From contig NZ_NSGG01000011.1 in NCBI RefSeq assembly GCF_002295065.1, forward strand, positions 1 to 64,000: DNA of 64,000 nt, written 5' to 3'. The notes under the pieces were generated by a model. It was not told the origin of the DNA, ran no database searches, and saw nothing but the letters and a program-made list of their open reading frames with translations. Origin of the DNA: Mesorhizobium sp. WSM3859 (GTDB lineage Bacteria; Pseudomonadota; Alphaproteobacteria; Rhizobiales; Rhizobiaceae). This document shows, piece after piece, positions 1 to 9,152 of this stretch (the first letter of the stretch is position 1; each line of letters begins with the position of its first letter). The position numbers were made by a program, and so were the translations under genes.

Positions 1-77
1 GCGAAGGCACGCGCCTCGCCAAGCGTCTTGTTCATCTTCCAGCTCGTGCCGATCCAGACGTGGGGCATCTCAGTCAT
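1..77 (-). CDS. Triosephosphate isomerase family protein (EryH-like), N-terminal 25 residues only
   Basis: The minus strand opens with ATG at 77 and reads MTEMPHVWIGTSWKMNKT before running off the window. The WKMN(K/G)T block is the N-terminal signature of triosephosphate isomerases, and the Lys is the active-site Lys. The WIGTSWKMNKTL form resembles EryH-type isomerases (L-erythrulose-1-phosphate isomerase) more than housekeeping TpiA, where it is usually GNWKMNG. It lies 49 bases downstream of the kinase gene, in the same direction, so it is probably the last seen gene of the apiose operon. There it could isomerise the erythrulose phosphate made by the RuBisCO-like decarboxylase. The family call is good; the EryH assignment rests on 25 residues and context. 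Confidence 0.75.
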   Translation of the reverse strand, partial: MTEMPHVWIGTSWKMNKTLGEARAF

Positions 78-126
78 CGTTCCTTCGGTGACAGCGAGCG
101 GGATGCGAGTGGGTGCGGCATGGCCA

Positions 127-1452
127 TCAATCGCCGATACCGTCACGGATGGCCGAGAAATAGCGATCGGTCCCGACCTGCCCGCCCTTCAGCGCCACCT
201 CCAGCCCGTCGATCGCGGTAATGCTCGAATGGGCGACGCATAGCGGCGAGCCGGGCGATGCCGGCAGCGGCATTCTCACCGTCAGCGCGTCGACGCCCAT
301 CTGGCCGAGCGCGTGGCTGGAGGTGTCGCCGCCGGCGATGATCACACGCTTCAGCTTCTGGTCCACGGTCAGCGCGCGAAGCAGTTCGCCGAGGGCGCGG
401 CCGAGCTTGTGGCGGGCGCCTTGCTGGCGATCGATCTCGGCGCCTCGGTCGGCGGCGGGGCCAAGTGCGGTGTAAAGGATCACGCTGCGCCCGGCCTCGA
501 GGCTGGCCTTGCCGGCCGCCGCCGCGCGCGCGATTGCAGTGTCGGAATGCTCCGATACCAGCTCGACCGGGTCTACCTCCACGCCGTCGAAACCGTCGCT
601 CATCGCATGGCGGATCTGCCGTTCCGTCGTCGGCGAGCAACTGCCCGATACCACCGCGATGCGGTCGGCCGCTCCAGGCGGCGGGAAGCTCGTGCTTGCC
701 CCCGTATTCTCATGCAATTCGGACAGCAGCGCATATTCGATGCCGGAGGAACCGACGACGAAATATCCGCCCGGCTTGCGGGCGCGCCAGATCTCCTTGC
801 CGGTCAGCGCCTGGCTTTCGGGGCTGTCGACGTCGATCAGCAGGATCGCTGAACCGGCAGCCAGCCTGTCGAAGGCGGCGGCCCGGCCGGGCGAGCGCAG
901 CGTCGCCAGATCGAGCAGTCCGGAGGCAAGCTCGGTCTGCCGCGACAGATGGACCAGCAGGTCGGATTCATCCATCGGCGTCGCCGGGTGGCGGCTCATC
1001 ACCGGGTGGCGGTCGATGCGGTAGTATCTGTCGCGATAGGCCGCGAAGAGGTGGCCGAATGCGGTGTAACGCTTGAGCTGCGGCGCGCCGACGACCAGCG
1101 GCACGCAGGCTTGCGCGAAAACCGCGCGACCGATCTCGATCGCCCGGCCGATGCTGCCGATCGTCGGGCTGGAATCGAAGGTGGAGCAGACCTTGTAGTG
1201 GCAGATCTCGGCTTGAAGCGTCTTCAGCCAGGTGAAAGCATCTTTCAAATGCGTGTCCATCCATTGCGGGGACTCGCTGCGGCTGGTGCCGGCGAGCCCG
1301 ACGGCACGGCAATGCGCGAAGCGCGCCATCAGCCCGGCATCCGGCTTGCGCATGAAAAGGACGGTCGGCACGCCGCCGAGCTCCAGAGCTTCCATGACGT
1401 CGGTCGAGCCGGTCAGGTCGTCGCCGTAATAGCTGAGGAGCAGGTTCTGCAT
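127..1452 (-). CDS. oiaK: Four-carbon acid sugar kinase family protein, likely 3-oxo-isoapionate kinase
   Basis: The product is 441 residues, normal for the DUF1537/OtnK-type four-carbon acid sugar kinases. It starts with MQNLLLSYYGDDLTGSTD, the conserved N-terminal substrate-binding block (DDxTG), and has a C-terminal nucleotide-binding part with IIAGGDTSSHA near residue 375. The ATG at 1452 was chosen over longer starts because upstream codons are antisense to the next gene and compositionally odd. It begins 2 bases after the stop of the RuBisCO-like gene, so the two are co-transcribed. In D-apiose catabolism OiaK phosphorylates 3-oxo-isoapionate at O4 in the cytoplasm, and every other step of that route is encoded nearby. 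Family assignment is firm; substrate is inferred from the locus. Confidence 0.85.
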   Translation of the reverse strand: MQNLLLSYYGDDLTGSTDVMEALELGGVPTVLFMRKPDAGLMARFAHCRAVGLAGTSRSESPQWMDTHLKDAFTWLKTLQAEICHYKVCSTFDSSPTIGSIGRAIEIGRAVFAQACVPLVVGAPQLKRYTAFGHLFAAYRDRYYRIDRHPVMSRHPATPMDESDLLVHLSRQTELASGLLDLATLRSPGRAAAFDRLAAGSAILLIDVDSPESQALTGKEIWRARKPGGYFVVGSSGIEYALLSELHENTGASTSFPPPGAADRIAVVSGSCSPTTERQIRHAMSDGFDGVEVDPVELVSEHSDTAIARAAAAGKASLEAGRSVILYTALGPAADRGAEIDRQQGARHKLGRALGELLRALTVDQKLKRVIIAGGDTSSHALGQMGVDALTVRMPLPASPGSPLCVAHSSITAIDGLEVALKGGQVGTDRYFSAIRDGIGD

Positions 1453-1454
1453 GC

Positions 1455-2705
1455 TCAGGCCGCCTTGCCGTCGGCGAATTTCTCGATCGAACGCGCCAGC
1501 TCGACGTGGCTCTTGGCGAAGTCCTCGAGCGGGACGCCTTCGACCGCTGCCTGCCAGGCCTGCCGCACGGCGCGCACGCCGGCGCCCGGCCCGTCGGGAT
1601 GGCTGACGATGCCGCCGCCGCAGAGATAGAGGAGATCGACCGTACGCCCGGTACGTGCGTAGGTCTCGGGCGCCTGTCCGCCCCATTGGCCGGAGCCGGC
1701 CACCGGCAGGGCGCAGTCATCAGGCGAGAACAGCGGCGTCGTCACCGCTTCGAAGGAGCGGATGAAGGAGTCGTCCGGTTCCCAGTATTTCGAGGCGATG
1801 CCGTTGATCTGGAACTGGTCGACGCCGAGCAGCCGCCAGAACTGCTGCCAGACCCTGAAATCCATGCCGAGGCCCGGATGACGGGTGAGGATGTCCCAGC
1901 CGTTGCGGTGCGCGTGCAGCACCAGGCCGGATCGCTTCCTGAGGAAGGCCATGCCGCCGAAGCCGATGGAGTTTATGTTGAGGACGGCGCAATTGCCGCC
2001 GGCTGCGAGCACCAGGTCGTGGTTGCGCATCATCTGGTCGGGATCGGCGTGCGAGATGCCGAAGGCGTACATCACCTTCTTGCCGGTCTTCTGCTCATGA
2101 TCGAGGATCAGCGGCATGATCGCCTTCACCCGCTCCGGCAGCGGCGAATAAGCCGGGCTCATCAGCTTCTCGTCGTCCTTGATGAAGTCGACACCGGCCT
2201 CGATCAGCTCGCCAACCATCTCGGCCGTCTCATGCGGTCGCAAACCGAGCGCCGGCTTGACGATAGTGCCGATGATCGGACGGCCCTCGACGCCGGTCAG
2301 CCTGCGGCTGCCGGCGACGCCGAATTGCGGACCGGGATGGGCGCCCCTGAATTCCTCCGGCAGCTTCATATCGACGACGCGGATGCCCGACAGGCCCCTG
2401 ATCGAATAGGTGCCGCCGATGGCAATCGTCATCAGCGCCGCTAGATCGGTTCCGATCGCGTCGAAAGGAAAGGTGATGTCGACATCGGCGCGCTTGAAGG
2501 GACCGCTGCCGGCCTCGGGTATCGAAGGTTGCGCCGCGTCCGGCAAATTCCGGATCGCCAACACGCGCGCCGCTACACGTGCCTTCAGCTCCTCGGTCTC
2601 GCCGGGCAAGGCGACGAAGGTGCCGGTCGACTGGTCACTGGCGATCTTGCCCGCCAGCGCCTCGATGCTGCCCGAGGTCTCGATGCGATAGGTGAGGGTG
2701 ATCAT
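1455..2705 (-). CDS. oiaX: RuBisCO-like protein, probable 3-oxo-isoapionate-4-phosphate decarboxylase
   Basis: A 416-residue RuBisCO large-subunit-like (form IV) protein. Visible active-site landmarks are GTIVKPALGL (Lys about 150) and DFIKDDEK (about 174-181), the latter holding the carbamylatable Lys and the Asp/Glu metal ligands. It is not a carbon-fixing enzyme: the genes around it encode apiose oxidation and the kinase that makes 3-oxo-isoapionate 4-phosphate. Two RLP activities are known on that substrate, decarboxylation (OiaX) and transcarboxylation/hydrolysis (OiaT). The EryH-like gene downstream fits decarboxylation, since that yields L-erythrulose 1-phosphate. ATG 2705 is preferred; an in-frame TTG at 2714 is possible. 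An operator-like site lies 54 bases upstream. OiaX versus OiaT is not settled by sequence reading. Confidence 0.75.
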   Translation of the reverse strand: MITLTYRIETSGSIEALAGKIASDQSTGTFVALPGETEELKARVAARVLAIRNLPDAAQPSIPEAGSGPFKRADVDITFPFDAIGTDLAALMTIAIGGTYSIRGLSGIRVVDMKLPEEFRGAHPGPQFGVAGSRRLTGVEGRPIIGTIVKPALGLRPHETAEMVGELIEAGVDFIKDDEKLMSPAYSPLPERVKAIMPLILDHEQKTGKKVMYAFGISHADPDQMMRNHDLVLAAGGNCAVLNINSIGFGGMAFLRKRSGLVLHAHRNGWDILTRHPGLGMDFRVWQQFWRLLGVDQFQINGIASKYWEPDDSFIRSFEAVTTPLFSPDDCALPVAGSGQWGGQAPETYARTGRTVDLLYLCGGGIVSHPDGPGAGVRAVRQAWQAAVEGVPLEDFAKSHVELARSIEKFADGKAA

Positions 2706-2759
2706 GGCCGGCAATACCCAGTCGAGAAGGCAGGAAAAGAATTTTCTGCTCTTGAAATC

Positions 2760-2778
2760 TGGTATAATGAGTACATAA
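2760..2778 (+). promoter_or_regulatory. Putative operator of the apiose regulator, site 1
   Basis: TGGTATAATGAGTACATAA lies between the RLP operon start and the divergent GntR gene. It shares its left half (TGGTAT-AT) with sites at 11034, 12008 and 16737, each upstream of a gene in the apiose/ABC region. GntR/FCD proteins typically bind short inverted repeats of this size, and GGTATA is the known NanR half site. Confidence 0.55.
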
Positions 2779-2888
2779 GCATTGCAAGCAATATCCTGCC
2801 CGGCGGGGCGGTCTGCGAATGACGGGCATTCCGGAAATTGCGGCTACGGTGTTAGATTGGGACTCGATCAAGGGAGTGATTCTCGGCG

Positions 2889-3602
2889 ATGAACCGTTCG
2901 GAACCGATCGTCCGGCGCAAGCTTTCCGATGAAGTCTTTGCCAGGCTGAAGCGGCTGATCACCAGTGGCGAATTGCTGCCGGGCGACGACATGCCGTCGG
3001 AGCGCGAATTGATGGAGCGCTTCGAGGTCGGCCGGCCGGCAATCCGCGAAGCCATGCAGGCCCTGAGCAACATGGGGCTCGTCGCCATCTCGCATGGCGA
3101 GCGCGCCAAGGTGCTGCAGCTCACCGCCAAGTCGATCATCAAGCAGGTCGACGGCGCGGCCAAGATCATCCTGTCGTCGTCGAAGGACACGCTGGAGCAT
3201 CTGAAGAACGCGCGCATCTTCTTCGAGCGCGGCATGGTGAGAGAGGCCGCCGAGAAGGCGACGCCCGAAGATGTGCAAAGGCTCAAGGCAACCGTTGCCG
3301 AGCAGCGCGCCGCCCGTGGCGACGCCGAGGCGTTCATCTCCGCCGACATGCGTTTCCACACCCAGATCGCGGCGATTTCGGGCAATCCGATCTATGTCGC
3401 CGTCAGCGAGGCGATGCTCGGCTGGCTGAAGGAATATCACACCGAGATGCTGATCTGGACCGGCAAGGAAAAGTTCACGCTGACCGAGCACGAAGAGATC
3501 ATCGGCCGCATCGAGAAGAAGGACGCCGAGGGTGCCGAGAAGGCGATGATCAAGCATCTCGAGCGCTCGCGCGCTCTCTATGTGATGAGCTCGGAGAAAT
3601 AG
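2889..3602 (+). CDS. GntR/FCD-family transcriptional regulator (NanR-like) of the apiose locus
   Basis: A 237-residue regulator with a winged-helix GntR domain (about 10-75: VFARLKRLITSGELLPGDDMP, SERELMERFEVGRPAIREAM) and an all-helical FCD ligand-binding domain after about 95. The FCD metal/ligand residues appear as DMRFHTQI and, further on, two spaced His residues (HEEI, HLE). The layout resembles NanR. It is divergent from the RLP operon and convergent with apnL, separated from it by only 6 bases. It is the obvious candidate to bind the TGGTAT-type sites in this locus, including the one 111 bases upstream of its own start. The ligand is presumably apiose or a pathway intermediate; this is inference. 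Confidence 0.85.
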   Translation: MNRSEPIVRRKLSDEVFARLKRLITSGELLPGDDMPSERELMERFEVGRPAIREAMQALSNMGLVAISHGERAKVLQLTAKSIIKQVDGAAKIILSSSKDTLEHLKNARIFFERGMVREAAEKATPEDVQRLKATVAEQRAARGDAEAFISADMRFHTQIAAISGNPIYVAVSEAMLGWLKEYHTEMLIWTGKEKFTLTEHEEIIGRIEKKDAEGAEKAMIKHLERSRALYVMSSEK

Positions 3603-3608
3603 CTTCGT

Positions 3609-5510
3609 TCAGCCGATCCTTGCTATGGCGTAAGCCGGCATGGTGAAACGCCCTGAAGCCGCACTCCGGTCAAGAACGCGTTTACTTTCTACGTCCCAGA
3701 TCGTAACCGCTCCTGCCGCTTGGCCGACAGCCGAGGCGTCGACCGGGACGTCGTCCGACGTGAGGTTTGCCAGCAAGGTTGTGATGGCGCCAGTCGGTGA
3801 ACGTCCTGCAAGCACCGCCACGCGGTTCTCATCAGTTGAGCGCGCGGCGATATGCGTGTAGCCAGCCAGAGCGGCGAGGCCCCGCACTGCGTGGAAGATC
3901 GGTTGCGGTGTTCCTTCGCCAGCGGGTTCGTCTGCCGCCAGCACGCCGAATGACCCCGTGAAGCTGGAGAGCGTCAGCATCTCAAGCCCGGCCGGCGCCA
4001 CGCGCGCGGCATAGCCGATCGTCCAGGCGGCCGCGAACAAGCCGGCATGGCGCGGATCGCGGTTGGCCATGGCGATGCGCTGGCCGTCACAATTGTCCTT
4101 GGTTGCGCCGCCATAAGGGTTCTGCCGCATGGCGATGGTCGAAGGGCCGATACGGTAGGGCTTCGTGCCGTAGATCGCCCGTACCGACTGGGTGATGAAA
4201 GGGAGCGCCTCCAAGGATTGCATGACGCTGAGATCGTCGGCGGCGTGCACGATCGGGCAGGTGCAATGGGTGACGAAGTCGAGCGCGCCCGCCGGAACGC
4301 GCTTGCGGTTGAGCTCGGTGAAATAGCTGAACATGCCGCCGCCGAGACAGATGTCCGGAAAGGCGCGGCGGGCCGCTGCATAGACATCCTCGAGCGGCGG
4401 GCAGGCCGGCCAGACGCTGCCGGGCGGCGTCGATTGCCGGTCGACCGAAGGCGAGACCGCGACGGCATCGAGCCGCAGGCCTGTCCTGCGCACCATCTCG
4501 GCGACATCGGAGAGTTCGCTGTCGAGATCGCCGGCGCAGGCGACGACGCATTCAAGCGTCGTCTTGGCAGGGAATGCGGCGGCGAGCTTGGCATGAGCCT
4601 GTAAGGCGTCCAGGCCATGGCCGTGCGTCGGATCGTAATGGAGGAGAAGCTGCTGCGGGCCAAGCGTATTGAGCAGCGACAGTTTGCCCAACGCCGCTTC
4701 GATATCTTCCGGATAGATCACCACGCCGACATCGGGCAGCTTCGCCCCGGCCTCGCCGGGCTCGATGCGGACCGGTGCGGCTCCGGTTGCCGCGTCAGTC
4801 ACTTTGGGGCCGCCCGTTACGCGCAGGGTGATCGTCTGCCGATTGGTTTGTCCGGCTGGCAGCACGTAGGGCCATGGCAGAGCCAGCGGCCGGACGTAGG
4901 TCTTGTAGGAGGCGTCCGACCAGTTGCGCTGGTCTTCCATCTCGAATGTGTCGCCCTCCATCCGGCATTCCGCCGTGGCGCCCGGCCGGACCTGATGCGT
5001 GATGGCACGCATGTCCTTGAAAGGCTGCCAGGGATCGATCAGCAATGGCAGGTTGGTGTCCACCACGCTGCCGTCGGTGTGCTCGACCTTGACCGGGCTG
5101 CCGGCGAGGCCAGCGATCGGATGCAGGATGCAGAAGCCGCAGCGGTTGGTCTCGAAATCGCGTTCGGGCAGCGCGCTCACATCGAAGCTGAGACGGCCGT
5201 CGGCATGGCCCTCGATCTTGGCGTCAAAGCTGAGCCGGCTTCCGCCCGGCCCAGCGCAGCTTGCCGAATAGCGCACCGAGAAGCTGTCATCGCTCTTTTC
5301 GATGATCAGATCCTCAAGCGCCGGTTCGTAGGTGCCCCAGTCGCGATCGCGCACGATATAGGCGATGGCGCGCAGCACCTCGATGCCGCCGTGCCGGATG
5401 GTGCGTAGATTGCCGTTGACGAAATCGGCGCTGAGCGGTCCGGCGCTAAGCCGAACCGGTTCGACCTCGACCGCGCGCGTGCCGTAGAGGAGAAAGGGAT
5501 CCTTGGTCAT
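3609..5510 (-). CDS. apnL: D-apionate lactonase
   Basis: A 633-residue soluble protein without signal peptide or membrane segments. It matches by size and context the large apionolactone hydrolases (ApnL), which open D-apionolactone to D-apionate after the dehydrogenase step. The N-terminal 250 residues look beta-rich; a TIM-barrel-like region follows (VVIYPEDIEAALGKL, then repeated strand-helix units) and a short beta C-terminus ends the protein. ATG 5510 overlaps the apdG stop by four bases (ATGA), giving translational coupling and deciding the start. A 5' extension to 5687 is only antisense-free reading through apdG. I recognise no catalytic residues by eye, so the function rests on overall similarity and its position between apdG and the kinase/RLP genes. 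Confidence 0.7.
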   Translation of the reverse strand: MTKDPFLLYGTRAVEVEPVRLSAGPLSADFVNGNLRTIRHGGIEVLRAIAYIVRDRDWGTYEPALEDLIIEKSDDSFSVRYSASCAGPGGSRLSFDAKIEGHADGRLSFDVSALPERDFETNRCGFCILHPIAGLAGSPVKVEHTDGSVVDTNLPLLIDPWQPFKDMRAITHQVRPGATAECRMEGDTFEMEDQRNWSDASYKTYVRPLALPWPYVLPAGQTNRQTITLRVTGGPKVTDAATGAAPVRIEPGEAGAKLPDVGVVIYPEDIEAALGKLSLLNTLGPQQLLLHYDPTHGHGLDALQAHAKLAAAFPAKTTLECVVACAGDLDSELSDVAEMVRRTGLRLDAVAVSPSVDRQSTPPGSVWPACPPLEDVYAAARRAFPDICLGGGMFSYFTELNRKRVPAGALDFVTHCTCPIVHAADDLSVMQSLEALPFITQSVRAIYGTKPYRIGPSTIAMRQNPYGGATKDNCDGQRIAMANRDPRHAGLFAAAWTIGYAARVAPAGLEMLTLSSFTGSFGVLAADEPAGEGTPQPIFHAVRGLAALAGYTHIAARSTDENRVAVLAGRSPTGAITTLLANLTSDDVPVDASAVGQAAGAVTIWDVESKRVLDRSAASGRFTMPAYAIARIG

Positions 5511-6541
5511 TTGAGCAGGTCGTCGATCCGCACCGGCTGCCGGCTGGCAGCGCCGGCATAGGCGGCCTCGACCAGCGCGAATGTCTTGAGATTGTCGGCG
5601 CCGGAGGTCGCCGGCTCCCTGGCCATTGTCAGGCAGTCCACCCAGTGCTTCTGGATCGCCAGGACGCTTTCCTGGATGTTGTGCCATGGCCGCGAGGCCC
5701 AGGAGAGCTGCGGCGGCGACACGTCAGTGACCTTGGTGCCGCTCTTGCCGGTGACCGTGAGTTGGTAGCCCTGCGCCAGCCGGATCGTGCCGTCTGAGCC
5801 GTCGAGCTCGATCAGCGTCTCGGGAAACGGTTCGGTGGTAAGCCTCGTCGCATAGCTGCAATCGACCACCGACGTTGCGCCGCCTTCATGGTCCATCAGC
5901 ATCGTCGCCACGTCCTCGCCGGCGATGGCGGGATTGATGCGCGCGCTGCGGGCGGTGAGGCTCGACACGTCGCCGAGCAGGAAGCGGGCGATGTCGAGGA
6001 TATGGATGCCGAGATCCTCGATGATGAAGCGCTTGCCGGTCGCCAGGTAAGGCTGGCCGGAAAACACGTCATAAGCGGAGCGGAAGGAGATGCGGCCGAA
6101 GAACGGCTTGCCGATCTCGCCGCTGTCGAGCACGGCGCGCACCGCCTGGATCGGCGACTGCCAGCGGAAATTTTCATGCACCATCAGCGGCACGCCGGCC
6201 CCAGCGCAAGCCTTCACCATGGCCTTGGCGTCGGAAAGCGTCGGCGCGAACGGCTTTTGGCAGATTACCGGAATACGGTTGGCGGCGGCCAGTTCGACCA
6301 GCGGCCGATGGCTGCCGACAGTGGTGGCGATATCGACGAAGTCGAGTGTCTCACCGGCAAACATCAGGGCCGCGTCGCTGTAGCGCCGCGCGATGCCGAA
6401 CTGGTCGCCGACGATCCTCAGCCGCTCCGGATCGCGGTCGCAGATGGCGACGATCGAGGCGCCGTCGATGTCGCGCCAGCCATGCATCTGGTTGACGGCG
6501 AAGAAGCCGCAGCCGATCAGCGCTCCGCGCAACTTGGCCAT
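5507..6541 (-). CDS. apdG: Gfo/Idh/MocA oxidoreductase, likely D-apiose dehydrogenase
   Basis: A 344-residue NAD(P)-dependent oxidoreductase. The Rossmann nucleotide-binding motif GALIGCGFFA sits at residues 6-15. The family Lys lies in CQKPFAPT (about 95), where most members have EKP. The Gfo/Idh/MocA C-terminal alpha/beta domain includes EDLGIHILDIARFLLGD with the conserved Asp and His. The start at 6541 lies just after the permease stop (6544) and its stop overlaps apnL, so it sits in the importer-apdG-apnL operon. In this setting it should oxidise D-apiose to D-apionolactone. The fold is certain; substrate is inferred from linkage to apnL, apnO, oiaK and the RLP. Confidence 0.8.
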   Translation of the reverse strand: MAKLRGALIGCGFFAVNQMHGWRDIDGASIVAICDRDPERLRIVGDQFGIARRYSDAALMFAGETLDFVDIATTVGSHRPLVELAAANRIPVICQKPFAPTLSDAKAMVKACAGAGVPLMVHENFRWQSPIQAVRAVLDSGEIGKPFFGRISFRSAYDVFSGQPYLATGKRFIIEDLGIHILDIARFLLGDVSSLTARSARINPAIAGEDVATMLMDHEGGATSVVDCSYATRLTTEPFPETLIELDGSDGTIRLAQGYQLTVTGKSGTKVTDVSPPQLSWASRPWHNIQESVLAIQKHWVDCLTMAREPATSGADNLKTFALVEAAYAGAASRQPVRIDDLLK

Positions 6542-6543
6542 GG

Positions 6544-7608
6544 TCAGCCCACCTTCGCCATCTGCATCAGCGTCACCCGGCTCTGCAGCCGGCGCTGCGC
6601 CTGGTCGACGACGACCGCGACGATGATGACGAGGCCCTTGATCACCATTTGCCAGAACGAGCTCACCCCCATCATCACCAGCCCGTCGGAGAGGATGCCG
6701 ATGACGAAGGCGCCGACGATGGTGCCGCCGATCGTGCCCCGCCCGCCCGACATCGAGGTGCCGCCGAGCACCGCGGCCGCAATCGCATTCAGCTCGAAGC
6801 TTTCGCCTGTTGCCGGATGCGAGGCCATCAGCTCGGACGAGATGATGAGGCCGACGATCGCCGCGCAAAAGCCGGAGAACATGTAGACAAACATCTTGAC
6901 CATGTTGACGCGCACGCCCGAGATGCGCGCCGCGCGCTCGTTGCCGCCGACCGCGAAGATGTGACGGCCGAGCGGCGTGTAACGCGCGAGATAGGCCGCG
7001 CCCAGCGCCACCACGAGGAGGATCCAGATCGAGACCGGGAGGCCGAGCAGCTTGCCGGCGCCGAGATAGCCGAAGCCGGTGGTGCCGAGGTCCGGCTTGC
7101 CGACAAGGTTGGGGAAGGTGCGGCCGTCCGACGACAACAGCGCCAGGCCGCGCGCGACATAGAGCGTGCCGAGCGTGGCGATGAAAGGCGCGACGTTCAG
7201 CCTCGTAATGAGCAACCCGTTGACGGCGCCGATCAGAATGCCGACGACAAGCGTGATCAGCGCGATCTCGACGACATTGAAATAGACGGTGTAGCCGATC
7301 TGCAGGTCGATGCCATTGAGCACCAGGTAGCCGGCGACCATGCCGCATAAGCCGACGATCGAGCCGACCGACAGGTCGATGCCGCCGGTGATGATGACGA
7401 AGGTCATGCCCATGGCGAGGAAGGCATTGAGCGCCACATGCTTGGCCATCAGGATCAGGTTGGCGGCGGAAAGGAAATTCGGCGCCGCGACCGAGAAGAA
7501 CACCAGCACGGCGATCAGTGCGATGAAGGTCCTGAGCTTCATCAGCGTCAACAGAACGGATCCGCTGGATGCGGATGGCGCGGCAACCTTGGCTGGAATG
7601 TCGGTCAT
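6544..7608 (-). CDS. Sugar ABC transporter permease (RbsC/XylH type)
   Basis: A 354-residue inner-membrane permease of the CUT2 (ribose-type) family with about ten hydrophobic segments, the first near residues 25-45. It carries the conserved ITGGIDLSVGSIVGL block and GGTSMSGGRGTIGGT, the cytoplasmic loop that contacts the ATPase. It overlaps the ATPase gene by four bases (start 7608, ATPase stop 7605) and sits 2 bases ahead of apdG. With the ATPase, lipoprotein and binding protein upstream it forms a complete importer, presumably for apiose or an apiose-containing sugar. It is full length and intact. Confidence 0.9.
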   Translation of the reverse strand: MTDIPAKVAAPSASSGSVLLTLMKLRTFIALIAVLVFFSVAAPNFLSAANLILMAKHVALNAFLAMGMTFVIITGGIDLSVGSIVGLCGMVAGYLVLNGIDLQIGYTVYFNVVEIALITLVVGILIGAVNGLLITRLNVAPFIATLGTLYVARGLALLSSDGRTFPNLVGKPDLGTTGFGYLGAGKLLGLPVSIWILLVVALGAAYLARYTPLGRHIFAVGGNERAARISGVRVNMVKMFVYMFSGFCAAIVGLIISSELMASHPATGESFELNAIAAAVLGGTSMSGGRGTIGGTIVGAFVIGILSDGLVMMGVSSFWQMVIKGLVIIVAVVVDQAQRRLQSRVTLMQMAKVG

Positions 7609-9152
7609 CGGCGTTGCTCTCCATGCACAGGTCCGTGGCCAAGCGCCGACGCGGCAACGATCGCCTCCTCCGTCGCCTCGGCGCGATCGAACATGCCCGT
7701 CAGTTTTCCGTTGCTCATCACCGCGATCCGGTCGGACAGCGCCATCACCTCGTCGAGGTCGGAGGTGGCGAACAGGATGCCGAGCCCATCGCGGGACAAC
7801 TTGCGCATGGTGCGGAAGACGTCGGCCTTGGCGCCGACATCGATGCCGCGGCTGGGCTCGTCCATCAGAAGCACTTTCGGCCCAGTGAGCAGCGCCTTGC
7901 CGATCACCACCTTCTGCTGGTTGCCGCCCGACAGCGACGACACCTCCTGCGCCGGATCAGCGACCTTGATCGCCAGCTCGCGCACCATCTGCGTGACGGC
8001 CTGCCGCTCAGCGGCGCCGCGGATATGGAACAGGCTGACGAAGCGCGACAGGCTCGCCAGCGTCAGATTGCTGGCGACGGATAGGATCGACACCAGGCCC
8101 TCGCGCTGGCGGTCTTCCGGGATAAGCGCCAGACCCCGCTGGATGCGCCGCGTCGTGTCGCGCTCCCTGACCTGTTTTCCGTCGATGAAGATCCTGCCGC
8201 TCGCCTGGCCGTGGCGGCCCATGATGCAGTCGAACAGCTCGCTGCGTCCGGCGCCCATCAGCCCGTAGATGCCAAGGATCTCGCCGGCGCGCAGCGACAG
8301 CGACACATGGTCGACCGCAAGCCCGCCGGTGACGCGCGGCAGGCAGATCTCCTCGGCGCGGAACACCTCGTCGCCTGGCTGATGGCCGTCGGCCTTGGCG
8401 AAATCCTTGGCGTCGGAGCCGATCATCTGCCGCACGATCCACTGGGTGTCTACTCGTCTCATCTCCTCCTGGCCGGTGATGCGGCCGTCGCGCAGCACGG
8501 TGATGTAGTCGCCGATGCGGATCAGCTCTTCCAGCCGGTGCGAGATGTAGACGATGGCGACGCCGCGCGCCTTGAGGTCGGCAATCACCTTGAACAGGAT
8601 CTCGACTTCCGCCGCGCTCAGCGCCGAGGTCGGCTCGTCCATGATCAGGATGCGCGCGTCCAGCGCCACCGCCTTGGCGATCTCGACCAACTGCTGCTGG
8701 CCGATGCGCAGGTCCTCGACCAGCATGTCCGGCCTGATACCGGCTTCGAGCTGTTCGAGGAATTCGGCGGCGCGCCGCTCCTGCTCCTTGTGGTCGATCT
8801 TGCGGAAGGCGTTGGTCAGCTCGCGCGTGGCAAAAATGTTCTCGGCGACCGAGAGATTGCCGAACAGGTTGAGCTCCTGGAACACCATGCCGATTCCGCG
8901 GCTGACGGCGTCTCCGGAAGACGAGAAGGAAACCTCGTTGCCGTCGAGCAGGATGCGGCCGGCCGTCGGCTGCTCGACGCCGGCGATGATCTTCATCAGC
9001 GTCGACTTGCCGGCGCCGTTCTCGCCGACCAGCACATTGACCGCGCCCTTGCGCACCTCGAAATTCGCGTGCTTGACCGCCACCGTGCCGGCATAGACCT
9101 TGGAGATGTCTTCCAGCTTTAGGATGACGTCATGACCGGACGAGGAACTCAT
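7605..9152 (-). CDS. Sugar ABC transporter ATP-binding protein (RbsA/XylG type)
   Basis: A 515-residue tandem ATPase. The first cassette has Walker A GENGAGKST (about 43-51) and Walker B ILIMDEPTSALS. The second has the signature LSGGNQQKVVIGKAL and Walker B VLLMDEPSRGID, with the degenerate second Walker A usual for this family (GLMGAGRSE). It acts at the cytoplasmic face of the membrane with the permease at 6544-7608. Four-base overlaps with both neighbours show tight translational coupling. Substrate specificity cannot be read from the ATPase; context points to apiose. Confidence 0.92.
   Translation of the reverse strand: MSSSSGHDVILKLEDISKVYAGTVAVKHANFEVRKGAVNVLVGENGAGKSTLMKIIAGVEQPTAGRILLDGNEVSFSSSGDAVSRGIGMVFQELNLFGNLSVAENIFATRELTNAFRKIDHKEQERRAAEFLEQLEAGIRPDMLVEDLRIGQQQLVEIAKAVALDARILIMDEPTSALSAAEVEILFKVIADLKARGVAIVYISHRLEELIRIGDYITVLRDGRITGQEEMRRVDTQWIVRQMIGSDAKDFAKADGHQPGDEVFRAEEICLPRVTGGLAVDHVSLSLRAGEILGIYGLMGAGRSELFDCIMGRHGQASGRIFIDGKQVRERDTTRRIQRGLALIPEDRQREGLVSILSVASNLTLASLSRFVSLFHIRGAAERQAVTQMVRELAIKVADPAQEVSSLSGGNQQKVVIGKALLTGPKVLLMDEPSRGIDVGAKADVFRTMRKLSRDGLGILFATSDLDEVMALSDRIAVMSNGKLTGMFDRAEATEEAIVAASALGHGPVHGEQRR

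Noticed and set aside
1455..2705. True RuBisCO for carbon fixation
   Set aside because: No small subunit or phosphoribulokinase is near, and the gene lies in an apiose oxidation operon; it is a RuBisCO-like protein.
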